A stretch of DNA of 64,000 nucleotides from contig BSBK01002085.1 of NCBI GenBank assembly GCA_027943335.1, positions 416,501 through 480,500 of the forward strand, written 5' to 3'. This document shows, piece after piece, positions 1 to 12,214 of the stretch. Within the stretch, counting starts at the first letter, position 1, and each line of letters opens with the position of its first letter. Under the pieces are notes generated by a model. That model saw nothing but the letters and a program-made list of their open reading frames with translations, had not been told where the DNA came from and made no database searches. Made by a program: the position numbers and the translations under genes. The stretch is from Chamaecyparis obtusa. Lineage: Eukaryota > Streptophyta > Pinopsida > Cupressales > Cupressaceae.

Positions 1-183
1 AGGAGATAGAGAGGTGAGGTATATGAGAGTTCAATTTTAGTTTAAATTTTATTTATTATTGTTGACTATGATTCTGAATTTTAATCTAACTTGGGGTTTC
101 ACTTTTGTGTTTGAATGTAGGATCCATCAGAGCCAAAGAGTACTTCAAAGAGGCTACATTTTGATGATCTGCTAGTAGAATAG
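1..183 (+). other. possible last intron and terminal exon of an unknown gene
   Basis: Positions 121-183 read DPSEPKSTSKRLHFDDLLVE and then TAG. They are preceded by an acceptor-like tract ending TGAATGTAG at 120. Bases 1-13 end in GAG just before GTGAGG at 14, a fair donor, and joining 13 to 121 keeps one frame (GDRE then DPSE). This would be the 3' end of a plus-strand gene whose body lies left of the window. It rests only on splice-like signals and a short open frame, so it could be fortuitous. No family is recognised. Confidence 0.25.
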
Positions 184-308
184 GATGTCCTAGAAACATT
201 TGTAGTTGAAATTATTATTTTGAGATGTCATATGACACATTTTGAGATGGTGTATGCCACATTGTATCTATCTATGTTGACATGTAAATATGTACAAAAT
301 TATTGTTC

Positions 309-311
<3 letters not shown>

Positions 312-392
<81 letters not shown>
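312..392. repeat. (TA)n microsatellite
   Basis: About 40 uninterrupted TA dinucleotides. The Tyr-Ile open frame running through it is an artefact of the repeat. Confidence 0.97.
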
Positions 393-396
<4 letters not shown>

Positions 397-885
397 CTTG
401 ATATTCAATCCATTTTGTTAATTACACGTGTTCATTTATTCATTGTTAGTATGTAAATATGCTTGTGTCTATGTACTCCTGTGTAAAATTTATGCCTTAA
501 GTATATTCATGTATATTCAAGTACATTCTTCATAACCTAAATTCATGTGTATGGGCTACGTGCATGACTTAAGTGAATTCATGTGGTATGCTTTATAATC
601 TATGTGCTACATGTATGCTTCATGACTTAAGAAAATTTATGTGTATGCTTTATGTGCTATGTTTGTTCACATGTGTAATTCATCATTTGAGGTATATAAG
701 GATATCTATTAAAGTGGTTTAAAGGTTTCTAGACTTACCCTTTACTCCCAATGGCTAAAAGACTTCAAACTAGCCTAATTACATAATCAAACACCCTTTT
801 GGCCATATCAAAACATATCTCAAATTTAGGTATTGGTCTTTTGGACAAAATATCAGTACTCTACCTGTACCCCTACAAATACACT
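393..885. other. non-coding stretch with weak imperfect repeats
   Basis: No gene is seen. Between about 490 and 670 a diverged unit of 60-75 bp recurs about three times, recognisable by the words CTTAAG, ATTCATGTG and TATGCTTTAT. Confidence 0.4.
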
Positions 886-3800
886 AGGAACGCCTAAGAA
901 ATGCGGTCTTGTAGCATCTCATGGATCGTCGATACCTCTCACGGGGTCTGAGTTACGAGCCTCAAAAGTTTGCTAACTAATCGTGCTTAGTGCACCTTGG
1001 GGACACTTTGGTCTGGCATGGTTCGAAATGTTCTACTGACTCAGTGGTAAAAATGGGGTTGTCCCTAGTGTTTACCCACCCAACTGGAGCTAATGGTGTA
1101 GTCCATTCGGTGCTAGGATGAATGGTTTGGAAGTAATCCAGTGGTGCAACTTTCAACTGACCCTCACTACAAATTTTGGCATCGAGTGAGATTGACGTGC
1201 CAAATTCAAACAAATTTGAATCTCCTAGAATGGAGAGAGGTTATTGTAGGCCTCTGAAACAAGGTCCTATAGAATCTCATAGATCACCAATACCTCTCAC
1301 GGGGTCTAAGTTACGAGCCTCAAAAGTTTTCTGCCCAATCGTGCTTAGTGCATCTTGGGGACACTTTGTCCGGCATGGTCCATAATGTTCTACTGACTCA
1401 GTAGTCAAAATGAAGTTTTCCCTAGCATTTACCCACCCAATCAAAGCTAATGGAGTAGTCCATTTGGTGCCAGGATGAATGGTTTGGAAGTAATCCAGTG
1501 GTGCAACTTTCAATTGGCCCTCACTGCAAGTTTTGGCATCGAGCGAAACTGGCATGCCAAATTCAAACAAATTTGAATCTCTGAGAATGGAGAGAGATTA
1601 TTGTAGGCCTCAGAAACATGGTCCTATAACATCTCACAGATTGCCAATACCTGTCACGGGGTCTGAGTTACGAGCCTCGAAAGTTCACTCCCCAATCGTG
1701 CTTAGTGCACCTTGGGGACACTTTGGTCTGGCATGGTCCAGAATGTTCTACTAACTCAGTGGTCAAAATTGGGTTTTAACCACCCAACTAGAGCTAATGG
1801 CATAGTCCATTTGGTTCTAGGATGAATGGTTTGGAAGAAACCCATTGGTGCAACTTTCAACTGACTCTCACTGCAAGTTTTGGCATTGAGCAAGACCAGT
1901 GCGCCAAATTTAAATAAATTTGAATCTCCCAAAATGGAGAGAGGTTATTGTAGGCCTCAAAAATATGGTCATGTAGCATCTCATTGATCACTGATACCTC
2001 TCATGGAGTCTGAGAGATGAGCCTCGAAAGTTTGTTGCCCAATCGTGCTTAGTGCACCTTGGGGACACTTTGGTCCGGCATGGTCCAGAATGTTCTACTG
2101 ACTCAGTGGTCAAAATGGGGTTGTCCCTAGATTTTACCCACCCAACCAGAGCTAATGGCATAGTCCATTTAGTGCTGGGATGAATGGTTTGGAAGAAACC
2201 CATTGGTGCAACTTTCAACTGACCCGCACTACAAGTTTTAGCATCGAGCGAGACTGGTGTGCCAAATTAAAACAAATTTGAATCTCCTAAAACAAAGAGA
2301 GGTTATTGTAGGCCTCAGAAATGTGGTCCTATAGCATCTCACGGATCACTAGTACCTCTCACCAAGTCTAAGATACGAGCCTCTAAAGTTTTCTTCCCAA
2401 TCGTGCTTAGTGCACCTTGGGGACACTTTGGTTCGACATGGTCTAGAATGTTCTACTGACTCAATGGTCAAAATGGAATTATTTCTAGTGTTTAACTACC
2501 CAATTGAAGCTAATGGCATAGTCCATTTAGTGCCGAGATGAACGGTTTGGAAGAAACCCATTGGTGCAACTTTCAACTAACCCTCACTGTAAGTTTTGGC
2601 ATCGAGCGAGACTGGTGTGCCAAATTCAAAAAAAATTGAATCTCCTAGAATAAAGAGAGGTTGTTGTAGGCCTCAAAAATGAAGTCCTATAGCATCTCAT
2701 AGATCACCAATACCTCTCACGGAGTCCGAGATACGAGCCTCAAAAGTTCACTACCCAATCGTGCTTAGTGCACCTTAGGGACACTTTGGTCCAGCATGGT
2801 CCAGAATGTTCTACTAACTCAGTGGTTGAAAAAGGGTTGTCTCTAGCATTTAACTGCCCAATCGGAGCTAATGGCACAATCCATTCAGTGCTGGGATGAA
2901 CGGTTTAGAAGAAACCCATTGGTACAACTTTCAACTGACCCTCACTGCAAGTTTTGACATCGAGTGAGACTGGCGTGCCAAATTCAAACAAATATGAAAC
3001 TCCTAGAATGGAGAGAGGTTATTGTAGGCCTTAGAAATTTGGTCCTATAGCATCTCATAGATTGTTGATACCTCTCACAAAGTCTGAGATACGAGCCTCA
3101 AAAGTTCGCTGCCCAATCGTGCTTAGTGCACCTTGGGGACACTTTGGTCTAGCATGGTTCAGAATGTTCTACTGACTCAGTGGTCAAACTAATATTGTCC
3201 CTAGCATTTACCCACCCAATTAGAGCTAATGAAATAGTCCATTCGGTGTTAGGACAAATGGTTTGGAAGAAACCCATTGGTGCAACTTTCAACTGACCCT
3301 CACAACAAGTTTTGGCATCGAGCGAGACTAGCACGCTAAATCCAAACAAATTTGAATTTCCCTGAACAAAGAGAGGTTATTATAGGCCTTATAAACATGG
3401 TCTTGTAGCATCTCATAGATCACTGATACCTCTCATGGAGTCTGATAATCAAGCCTCAAAATTTTTCTGCCCAATCGTGCTTAGTCCACCTTGGGGACAC
3501 TTTGGTGGCATAGTTCGGAACGTTCTACTAACTCAGTGGTCAAAATAGGGTTCTCCCTAGCATTTACCCACCCAATCGGAGCTAATGGCATAGTCCATTT
3601 GGTGCTGAGACAAATAGTTTGGAAGAAACCCATTGGTGCAACTTTCAACTGACCCTCACTGCAAGTTTTGACATCGAGTGAGACTGGCATGCCAAATTCA
3701 AATTTTTTTGAATCTCTCAGAATGGAGAGAGGTTATTGTAGGCCTAAAAAATGTGGTACTATAACATCTCATAGATCACTCATACCTCTCATGGAGTCTG

Positions 3801-3972
3801 AGAACCAAGCCTCAAAAGTTCACTACCCAATCGTGCTTAGTGCACCTTGGGGACACTTTGGTCCGGCATGGTCTAGAATGTTCTACTGACTCAGTGGTCA
3901 AAATGGGGTTGTTCCTAGCATTTACCTACCCAACCAAAGATAATGACAGTCCATTTGATGCCAAGATGCAAT
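886..3972. repeat. tandem array, about 8.6 copies of a 358-bp unit
   Basis: The anchor word TCGTGCTTAG occurs at 981, 1339, 1696, 2043, 2401, 2759, 3117, 3475 and 3831. The spacings are 358, 357, 347, 358, 358, 358, 358 and 356. The first unit begins near 886 and the last decays near 3972. Every unit carries a minus-strand open stretch of 65-97 codons with a shared core (SLDAKTCSEGQLKVAP, then GWVNARDN and TTESVEH). Since 358 is not a multiple of three, the frames of successive units do not join. This is a satellite or minisatellite block. Whether the open stretch was ever coding is unknown. Confidence 0.93.
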
Positions 3973-4270
3973 CCTTGAACACTATCCCTTTAGCTCAGGG
4001 AATCATCATTTTACTTTGGACACATTTGACCAATTTTGATTCAATGACTCCAACTATTACATCATTTGACGATACAAATGTAATGAAATTAAGACAATAG
4101 AAATGTAAGGATACAAAATTAAGATGATACAAATTATATAAGGATACACCATTTATAGTAAGGAAACACATTTTTTGGACTTTACATGGCATTAAGACGA
4201 TACAAATGTGGGCTTTTAATATTTGCAAATCAACCCCACGGGCTCTTTTATATTTCAAATTTTGCATCAA

Positions 4271-4469
4271 TTTTTTTATATACAAAATTTGGCATCTAAA
4301 TATGCACATTACATTCGATTGTTGTTTTTATATACAAAATTTGGCATCTAAATATGCACATTACATTTGATTGATGTTTTTATATACAAAATTTGGCATC
4401 TAACTATGCACATTACATTTGATTTTTGGTTTTATATACAAAATTTGGCATCTAAATATGAAAATTACA
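4271..4469. repeat. 52-bp minisatellite, four copies
   Basis: The word TACAAAATTTGGCATCTAA recurs at 4281, 4333, 4385 and 4437, exactly 52 bp apart. A partial fifth match (ACATCTAAATATGCAAATTA) lies near 4565. AT-rich and non-coding. Confidence 0.9.
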
Positions 4470-4616
4470 TAACTATATATAAAAAATAAGTTTCCATTTC
4501 ACTCCAATCCCTGCATTTGGAAGATAGAAGAAAAGTTAATAAAGAATATAAGAAGTGTCCTTTTGACATCTAAATATGCAAATTACACAACTATATCTAA
4601 CTTCAGTTGAACTTAC

Positions 4617-5236
4617 CTACTGAAGTGTGCCTGAAGGGTCATCTCTGTGCTTGAGAGTATTCAGTATTGCTTCATGATCAATAGTACTAATAGTCCAAAG
4701 TTCCTTTGTCTTGGGTTTTCCTTGATGTTTCAACAACTTAACATTGGCTGCTATAACAAGGTGTGAATACATGAGAATGGTTTTGTGCTTCTCATATTCT
4801 TCAAACGTAGGAATGCCATTATTTCTAATCATATATGTGTGCAACCATGTTCTTGCAATAACATGTGATTCTATTGGATATGTGAACATATCATCACCTG
4901 TCATTGGTTGTGCAAGTTTCTTCTTTCCTCGTACACAACGTGCTAACCAGTAGTCTGATCTCTCATCATTCCCTTATGGTGCAACCAATGCAAAAACATG
5001 TCATGGCTATAGAAGATCTAAAAGATGGTCGTAGTCAAGTGAACAATCCATGTCATTATTTATTACAAAGACTGTGACAGATAAATGAGTAAGATAATGT
5101 GGAACCCATGTATAAACCCACTCACTTGACTCACTCTGATCCCAATTAGGCTGAAGATAACTTGGACAATAACAAGCCAACTCTCATGTCCAAATGGTCC
5201 ATGTACTAGCATCTGCACTTAGAAATGAATGCATTT
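4617..5236 (-). pseudogene. C-terminal part of a split GHGKG-family transposase-like gene
   Basis: Read on the minus strand from 5236, one frame gives MHSFLSADASTWTIWT, then a Cys-rich stretch (ACYCPSYLQPNW), WVYTWVPHYL, and a last open block of 95 codons ending at 4617 with the motif YWLARC just upstream of it. The frame has stops at about 5186-5184 (TGA), 5020-5014 (TAG and TGA) and 4973 (TAA), but no frameshift is needed. The H-S-F block, Cys-rich segment and tryptophans resemble the C-terminal region of the uncharacterised plant family whose N-terminal and central part is found at 16734-18843; that match is from memory of the family and not a search. The insertion of the hAT element at 5237 separates the two parts. 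A perfect donor-like AG/GTAAGT follows the terminal TAG at 4617, so the gene may once have continued into another exon. Function is unknown. A nuclease role is inferred only from the other half. Confidence 0.65.
5229..5236. repeat. left 8-bp target-site duplication of the large hAT element
   Basis: ATGCATTT immediately outside the left inverted end. It is identical to 16734-16741 outside the right end. Duplications of eight bases are diagnostic of hAT insertion. Confidence 0.9.
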
Positions 5237-5250
5237 CAGAGATAACTTTA
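5237..5250 (+). repeat. left terminal inverted repeat of the hAT element
   Basis: CAGAGATAACTTTA. It pairs with 16720-16733 with a single mismatch at position 4. Confidence 0.9.
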
Positions 5251-5690
5251 GTGGCGAATCTTCACCTTTTGGCGATCCTGTCTGACGGGTCAATCGTCAT
5301 TTGGCAAATAGAGCACGCAACGCAGGTCAACTACATCGCTGGATATTTATTAGATTTGGGTCCAACGCCCGGGGTAGTCACCCATTAGTTATCACATGAT
5401 TGGTCAAAACTATCGGTGCAATCGCCAATGCAATATACGTTTTGGATACATTTATTTTAAACATATCGCCAGCTTTTGCATGCTGTTTCTTATTGGCCCA
5501 CGTTCTTTCGCCATTACTACAACCAAATAATTTTCCCTTGGGTTGGGCGTCGCCAACCATTTTCCGGATGTGTGTCGACCACCAGCCCCGTTTAACCAAC
5601 TGTTTCCTACTGTGGGCTTGCATAGGAAGGTGCGTTTCGCCTGCATTTGAAATTCCCGCTTGTTAATCCTGCCTAATTCGCCAACCTAGA
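5251..5690. promoter_or_regulatory. left subterminal GGCGA motif cluster
   Basis: The motif GGCGA(A/T), or its complement (A/T)TCGCC, recurs near 5253, 5270, 5423, 5467, 5507, 5549, 5636 and 5679. The copies nearest the terminus read GGCGA inward and the others are inverted. hAT transposases such as Ac bind multiple short subterminal motifs, so these are candidate binding sites. The same motif clusters at the right end. The short open frames across this stretch on both strands have no recognisable content. Confidence 0.55.
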
Positions 5691-6110
5691 TTGGACTATA
5701 AAATATTATTATTCTACACAGTTCGCTCTTTTCTGGTCTGGAGACTGGCATTTCTTATTGCTGCCGAACTTTCAGAGTGCTGAGTGCATTGGCCATTGAC
5801 TCGTGGACCCTGGTTTTTTTAAAAGGCAATTGCTTTTTAATTTATTTTTTATGTCAACAGTGGTACTGGACCACTGGTACAGTGGTACTGGTTATTTTTT
5901 TAGTTTTACTGTCTAGTGTAATGCTAAGATAGCCTATAGGTTTGCAAATTATATTGGCCCTTGGGTAGTACCGTAGACTGTAGTACCGTAGTAGTAGAAC
6001 CCATTTTTTGAGAATGAATCATATTATTGTTATTATATGTAGTCTAAGTAGTTGAGTCTTTTGTTCAACAACTAAGTTGATATATTTTTTGCAGCCTTTA
6101 TCGGTTTGCC

Positions 6111-8932
6111 ATGTCAAATAAGAGGGGTAACAGGGGTTCCGGTAGGATCCCTGAATGCCAAGAGAAGCCACCATTACCAAAATGCAGAACCATAGCAGCA
6201 TATTTTGGTGGTGGAAATGTTGGCAAGCTACAAGATTCACAAGTTAGATCTCCAGTTGAAAAAGGAGATTCATCACAAGTTGGACCCTCAGACCATATTG
6301 AAGTTCAAGTTGGTGAACCTGATATCTCAGTCGAGGATGAACTTGAACACGATTTGGAGGCACTTCCCCTGAGTAGGGAGTCACAAACTGAGATTATAGA
6401 GTTGGAGTCGGTCCTGGACCAGTCGGGTGAGAAAACCAAAACTGATTCCATAAATCATGCTCATGCACAAAAGGGGAAAAGAAAATTGGGATCGACAAAA
6501 GATCGATCTCGCTGGGATCTGTCCCAAAGGAGTTTTCAGTTAGAATGGGTGGAAAAGTACTGGTTCATTGAATCAGTGCCCAATCCAATTGATGGTGCGC
6601 CTCCTACTGAATGCAGATGTAACATTTGCACAGAGATAACAAAGAAGGAGAAGAGGTTGCAGCTTAAAATTGATACCATAGAAAAGCATGTCGGTAAAGT
6701 TTACAAGAAGGAAATTATAGATGGAGTTGAAAAATCCATGCTAACTTGGAAAACAAAGGACAACTGTCTACATATCAGGAATGCCGAAATATATGAGTTA
6801 CACCAGCAATTACGGGATAAGCGTTCTGCAGTAAAAGGTTCCATTGAAGATTTCATTGGGAAAGCAACGGAAGTGCAAAATATGGGAAAAGTAGTTCAAT
6901 TAAGTGTGGTCTTTTATTTATTGAGTAGAGGACATCCTATGACAGACTACCCTTCAATTCCTGCCTTATTGCACTTTTTGAAAACTCAAAACTATCCGAA
7001 CAGTCATTGGTCAGTAAACAGCGGATGGGAATGGGCTAGATGTCTTGCACAGGTTGAAAAAGAAGATATGAAGGAAAAAATAAAAGACTCAAATTTCATT
7101 GCATTGTCTCTAGATGAAGTTACATCAATTGATAATACTTCCTGGGTGTGCATGCATGTTTATACTGTAAACAATCTTTGTCGTCAACCATTTATACTAT
7201 CTGTTGCTAAATTGAATTGTAGTGCGACAGCTGAAAATTTATATGAATTATTAAAGACTACTCTAATTGAATCTGGAGGTTTGGATAGCATGGAGATTGC
7301 CAAAAAGTTGGTGTGTGTTGGAGCAGATGGAGCTTTGGTTATGCAAGGTCATAAAGGTGGTCTTTGCAAAAAGATCAAGGATGATTTGGCACCCTACGCT
7401 ATTCCCATTCATTGCATGGCCCATCGAATGAATCTAGCTTTTGGAATTGTTAGCAATTTTGGTTGTGTAAGTAAAGTGGAATCTCTAATCAAAGAGATTT
7501 ACCAATACTTCTGTCGAAGTCCAAAACGAGTCCGGGAATTTCAACACTTTTCTCAAGGACTTACTGATGGGAAGAAGCTTCTTAAAGACAATGATACCAG
7601 ATGGATCTCTTTGGATGGACCGGCACATCGAGTAATGTCTGAATACCCGTCATTGCTTGGACTAATCTACTCTGTGCGAGACAGATTCCCTCGGCTATAT
7701 TCAAGCCTAACTAATGTTAAGGTACTCTTAACTTTAGCAGCTATTCTCCCCATGCTACAGGACATGAGAAATATTATAAAAAAGGTTCAACAAAGAGGTA
7801 TGTACATTGCAGAATATAATAAGCTGCGTAAAATGACATGTAGTAGCTTGGATACTCTGTATCGATTACTACCATTAGATGAATCAAAGTTTGCAAAGTG
7901 GATAGAAATCAAGATTTGAACAATCCTGGGAACTTTTTACATATTGGTGCAAACGATGAGGTATATGCCAGGGTACGTGGAGTTGACATACCAATGCAGT
8001 ACTATGCCCGCGTCAACCCCGACGAAGCAGGAAGTGAAGTTGAATCAGAACCAGAGAAGGTACTTTCACGTGTTACAAGTGAAGACTTCAAGAAGATCAA
8101 AGACTCTGTGCTTGACTCTGTCAAGCGAGTTTGCTACAATCTTTCATCAGAAATCAGAGACAGATTCCCTCCAGAGGAACTGCTCGAAGCAATGTCAATT
8201 GTTTTTCCACAATATTGGTCTCTAAACTGTCCGACTGATTTTCAAAGAAGGATGACGACTCTGATTCAGCATTTTTGCAAACCTAAAGTAATCAATGGAA
8301 TCACTATAAATGGAATTTTAGATGAATCTCGACTGAGAGATCAATCATATTCTTTTGCAAACATAATGAGGGAACAATATGCTCTTATGGAGAACCCAAA
8401 TGAAGAGGGAGCGGTAACAAAGCTTTGGAAAAACCTTGGTGAGAGCAATCAGTTGAGAGAGGCAATACCAGAATATTTCAAGCTTACCGATTTATGTTTG
8501 ACAATGATATTGGGTTCAGTGGAGGATGAGAGAGTTTTCAGTACTTTGGGCTTCTTGAAGTCAAAGGTTAGAAACAAATTAGACAAAAATTTGGATAATT
8601 GTCTGAGGCTCTATAATTCTAGGTATGAGGTAGAAAATTTCCCTTATGACAGGGCTGTCAGCATTTGGAGAAAATGATGTCAAAGAAGAGGGATTGCCAA
8701 CATTTCAAACCCAAGTGGTAGTGGTAGTGTTGGTGGCAATGGTAGTGGCAGTGGTTCATATCCTGATATTGGAAGCAATGAAGATGATGTTGACTTTGGC
8801 ATGCATAGTGAGTCTGACGCTGAGAGTGAATTTGAAGAAAACACAACGAACAATCAAATGTTGTATGCAATAAATGAGGAGGATTCTGATGATAGTGATG
8901 CTGAGCCGGTCCAGGCGGAATGGCAACTATAG
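6111..8932 (+). pseudogene. hAT-family transposase, one frameshift and one internal stop
   Basis: The transposase would cut and rejoin the element ends. The ATG at 6111 follows a possible leader-intron acceptor (TTTTTTGCAG ending at 6094). Around residue 167 there is a BED-like zinc-finger remnant (CNIC then IEKH). The RNase H-like core follows: first Asp in LSLDEVTS (about residue 333), second in GADGA (about 405), the C-x2-H pair in HCMAHRMNLA and the conserved DTRW (about 494). The frame then slips by -1 between 7898 and 7919. The second segment carries the typical hAT C-terminal dimerisation block (SVEDERVFSTL, RNKLDKNLDN), which includes the catalytic Glu region. A TGA at 8675-8677 interrupts the frame. 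Beyond it the same frame continues through a Gly/Ser linker into an acidic tail ending TAG at 8930-8932. Total length is about 940 codons, long for the family mainly because of the N-terminal region and the tail. It is most like the group with DUF4371 or KIAA1586-type cores. Confidence 0.88.
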
Positions 8933-9695
8933 CAGCTTCTCAACCTCAAGTTCTAACTTCTATGAGTCAAGTAGTAGGCTAGAAGTAGTAGCTCTGATCT
9001 AAGACTCTATCTACTAATTTATTATGTTTGTAGAAGTCAATTTATAGCCTTCATTCACAGTTTCACTATCTTTTTATAGATGCTTAAATGTTTTTTTTGA
9101 ACATGTTGATAATACAAACTTACATGTTGAGATTTTCATTGATTGTATTTTTGTAACATGTTGAGATTTTCATTGATTCTAGTTTCTTTAAGAAATTGTA
9201 ACATAATGCATTTAACAGAATAAGCTCTATTTAAAAAAAATTGTATTATAATTTATAATTATAAATCAGCCTGTAACATAATACATTTAACAATTGTCAA
9301 TTACAAACAATTACAACCCTTTGCAAATGACTCAATGTCAAATTGAAATGACCCTGAATTCCCTTTTGCAGATATAAGGGAGCAACAATAGCTATAGGTC
9401 GGTTTGTAATTGTATATATAATTAGATTATTACTACATAATACATTATGTGTGTACAATCACATTGCCAATTGTACAATTTTTTCTAGTAGGGAAATTTT
9501 TTCCATCTGCTGTGTAGTAATAGTATGCCAGTGCCTGGCTGCCCAACTATCCTGATATGCTGGCTCTTGATTTCTATAACAATTAACATTAAACAAAGTT
9601 GAAATTAAATCCAAAATTTGAAATTAAAGAGAAACAAGTAACAAAATGATTATAGTACTATCACTTACTGAGTTGTTACTTCTTAGTGCTATCAA
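8933..9695. other. convergent intergenic region inside the hAT element
   Basis: The 3' ends of the two hAT genes face each other here. It is AT-rich, with no ORF and no motif cluster. It presumably holds the two polyadenylation regions, but no single signal can be singled out. Confidence 0.5.
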
Positions 9696-10572
9696 CTATG
9701 AGTCATGACTGCCAATGACAGCAACAGTAACAGCTTCAGTTTCAGAAGATGACCCAGCTTCTAAGAATTTCTTTAGGGCGCTCCATTCTGCATCATTTGG
9801 TGGCTCCATTTGTTTGAGGTTGTAGCTAAATAGTTGTAACCTCGTCAACAATAAATACTTCTGAGAGATATTTTTAAATGAATCGAGGAATTTATCTACA
9901 ACTTCATTCATTGTTGACAGTGGTTTGATGCAACTTGCAATTCCTTCTGGAGTGGTATCCTCAAGCAAGTTGCCTAAATCATGATTCATGCTCTCCTGCA
10001 ACCTTTTCATGTAATTTTCATTTCCAATGAATCTGGCATTTGAGTCAGCTGGATTTGGTAATCCAGCATTCAACAAGTTCAGTATGATGTTATTCATCTT
10101 CTTCAATTCTTTGGAAACAGATTTGAGAGCTTCACCCATTTCCGTTAGTTGTTCACAATGGTGACCGACATCAATGGTCATTACAGAGGCATCCAAGCGG
10201 CTGTTTATTCCATGCTTTGCCAAATCCCTATCACTGGATATCTTTACTTTACTCAAAATTTGGTCAGAAACATTTTTTAAGGATTTGGTGAAGATTTGTC
10301 TTTTACCAAAAAAATCACTTTTTACATTTTCAAAGAGAAGTCTGATATTGCTATTTAAATCAAGCCATTCAAACAAACTATCAGTGTTCTTCATTATTTT
10401 GTCCCAATTTTCTTGTTTGATAAGCTTAACCATGTTTATTATAGTATCCTTCACATGATGGTCTTCGGAAGAGGTCGCTCTATTTTCTGCCATTACATTC
10501 TCCATCTTTTTCTTCATTTGAGACATCTCTTTTTCACTCTTTTGATGTATTTCCTCTACTTGCCCTTGCAAA

Positions 10573-11075
10573 TTAGTTGCTCTCTTCCTCTCATCCTCCA
10601 ATTTCTTCTTCAAATCTTGGATTGTCTTTGCAGCAGTTACCTCTTTTTTCTTCTCATCCCCGAGTTCCCTTTTCAAATCATGGATTGCCTTTGCAGTGGA
10701 CTCCTCCTTTTTCTTCGCATTGTCCAATTCCTTCTTCAAATCATGGAGTCTTTGAGTAGAGTCAGTAGACTCCTCTTTCTTCGTGTTCTCCAATTCCTTT
10801 CTCAAATTGAAGATTTTCTTTGCAGCTGACTCTTCTTTTTTCTTTGCATTTTTCCAATTCCCTCCTCATTTGGTGGATTATGTTAGTGTTTGCAGTAGCA
10901 CTAGACTCTGTTTTCTTCACATTCTCCAATTCCTTCTCCAAATTACTGATAGTTTTTGTAGTTGACTCCTCTTTTTGTTTCATGTTCTCCAATTGCTTAT
11001 TCAAATTGTTGATTATTTTTGCACTAGACTCCTCTTTTTTCTTCTCATTCCCCAATTCCTTTTGCAAATTAAAAA
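10573..11075 (-). repeat. 63-bp tandem repeats coding the coiled coil
   Basis: About seven to eight units of 63 bp encode 21-residue repeats such as NLQKELGNEKKKEESSAK, NLNKQLENMKQKEESTTK and DLKRELGDEKKKEVTAAK. The L-x2-E/K-L spacing fits an amphipathic helix. Plus-strand Phe/Leu-rich ORFs over this stretch are shadows. Confidence 0.85.
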
Positions 11076-12063
11076 TCATATTTTCCCTAGACATCGACTG
11101 TTTCTTTTCATTCTCCAATTCAGTCTTCAAAATATTATTTCCCTTGACAGCATAGTCCAGGTCAGTTTTCAATTTATTGTTGACCTATGCACTACTCTCT
11201 AAAGACTTGAACAACTGTGCACTAGAGGCTTGTTCATCCTGAAGTCTTTTTTGGCACTCATCCAATTCTTTAGTCAAATTTTCCACTTGTTCATTCATCT
11301 TTTCTTGCTGGACAATTGCCTCTGTAGGAGAAGATTTCTTTATCCTATTTTGCAAATCTTTGAACCTATTGTCTGCTGCTTTCTCCTTCACCTTCACATT
11401 ATCAAGGTCTGCCTGTAACTTTTCTATTTGCTTTGTAAGCCTTTTGTTTTCCCTCTCCGCTTTCAGAAGTGTAGAGTAGACCATTTTGTTGCTCTCTTTA
11501 GATATATTGATTTTGTCAATATTTTTCACTTTTGACAAATCCATTTGAAGACTGGTAACTTGCATATCGTTAGGATTTATTACATTTTGTGGTGGAATAT
11601 TATCTCTACCCAGGGGCATAACAGCCATGAAGTTCATCATTTCATTGTTTGGATCATATGTTGGAAATATTCTGTTAGTAGATCCCTGACATTTAGCAAC
11701 TGCATCACTTTTCAAAGTCTTCATAATTTGCCTATTTCTTTCGCTTGTCTGTTCAAAATTTGATGCAAATTCATTCAAACTAAAATCTGGGTTTGCTGAC
11801 AAAATTGAGTGTTTGAAAGGTGAATTATCAGTTGTATCCTTGTGTGCTCCTCCAACTCCAGTTAAACTTACTCCACCTACAATTGTATTTTGAGGATTGC
11901 CAACAGACTGAAGATGGCCCATTCCAAATCCTGGCATTTTAGGACTATTTTCTGGGTTTTGTATAGAAGCTACTGGTGCATACATTGGTGAAGTAACCGC
12001 TGACATTGTTGGCAGTGTAATTGTCATAACTTTTTGCTTTTTTGCACAAGGTTCATCCATGCT

Positions 12064-12091
12064 AGTGCCAGTGCCAGTGCCAGTGCCAGTG
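12064..12091. repeat. GCCAGT hexanucleotide run
   Basis: Four to five GTGCCA units, which encode the TGTGTGT run of the second hAT gene on the minus strand. Confidence 0.8.
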
Positions 12092-12214
12092 GGATCAACT
12101 ACAACTAGATTCGAAGATTTAACAAATAATGTTTTGGGATGACCTTCAGAAGTAGAGACATAATGTTTTTTGCCCTTTCTAGATGAATCATCTTCATTGT
12201 CAGAGAGTCCAATG

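Noticed and set aside
220..456. 78-codon plus-strand ORF
   Set aside because: Runs through a (TA)n microsatellite; the Tyr-Ile content is composition only.
886..3972. CRISPR-like array
   Set aside because: Contiguous 358-bp units without short repeat-spacer structure, in a plant nuclear context.
5378..5666. Overlapping ORFs on both strands (80-90 codons)
   Set aside because: They lie in the subterminal motif region of the hAT element and have no protein-like motifs.
5859..5893. CAGTGGTACTGG direct repeat considered as a hAT end
   Set aside because: No partner inverted copy or duplication; the ends at 5237 and 16733 are far better supported.
10413..11202. Several Phe/Leu/Ser-rich plus-strand ORFs
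   Set aside because: They are antisense shadows of the coiled-coil part of the second hAT gene.
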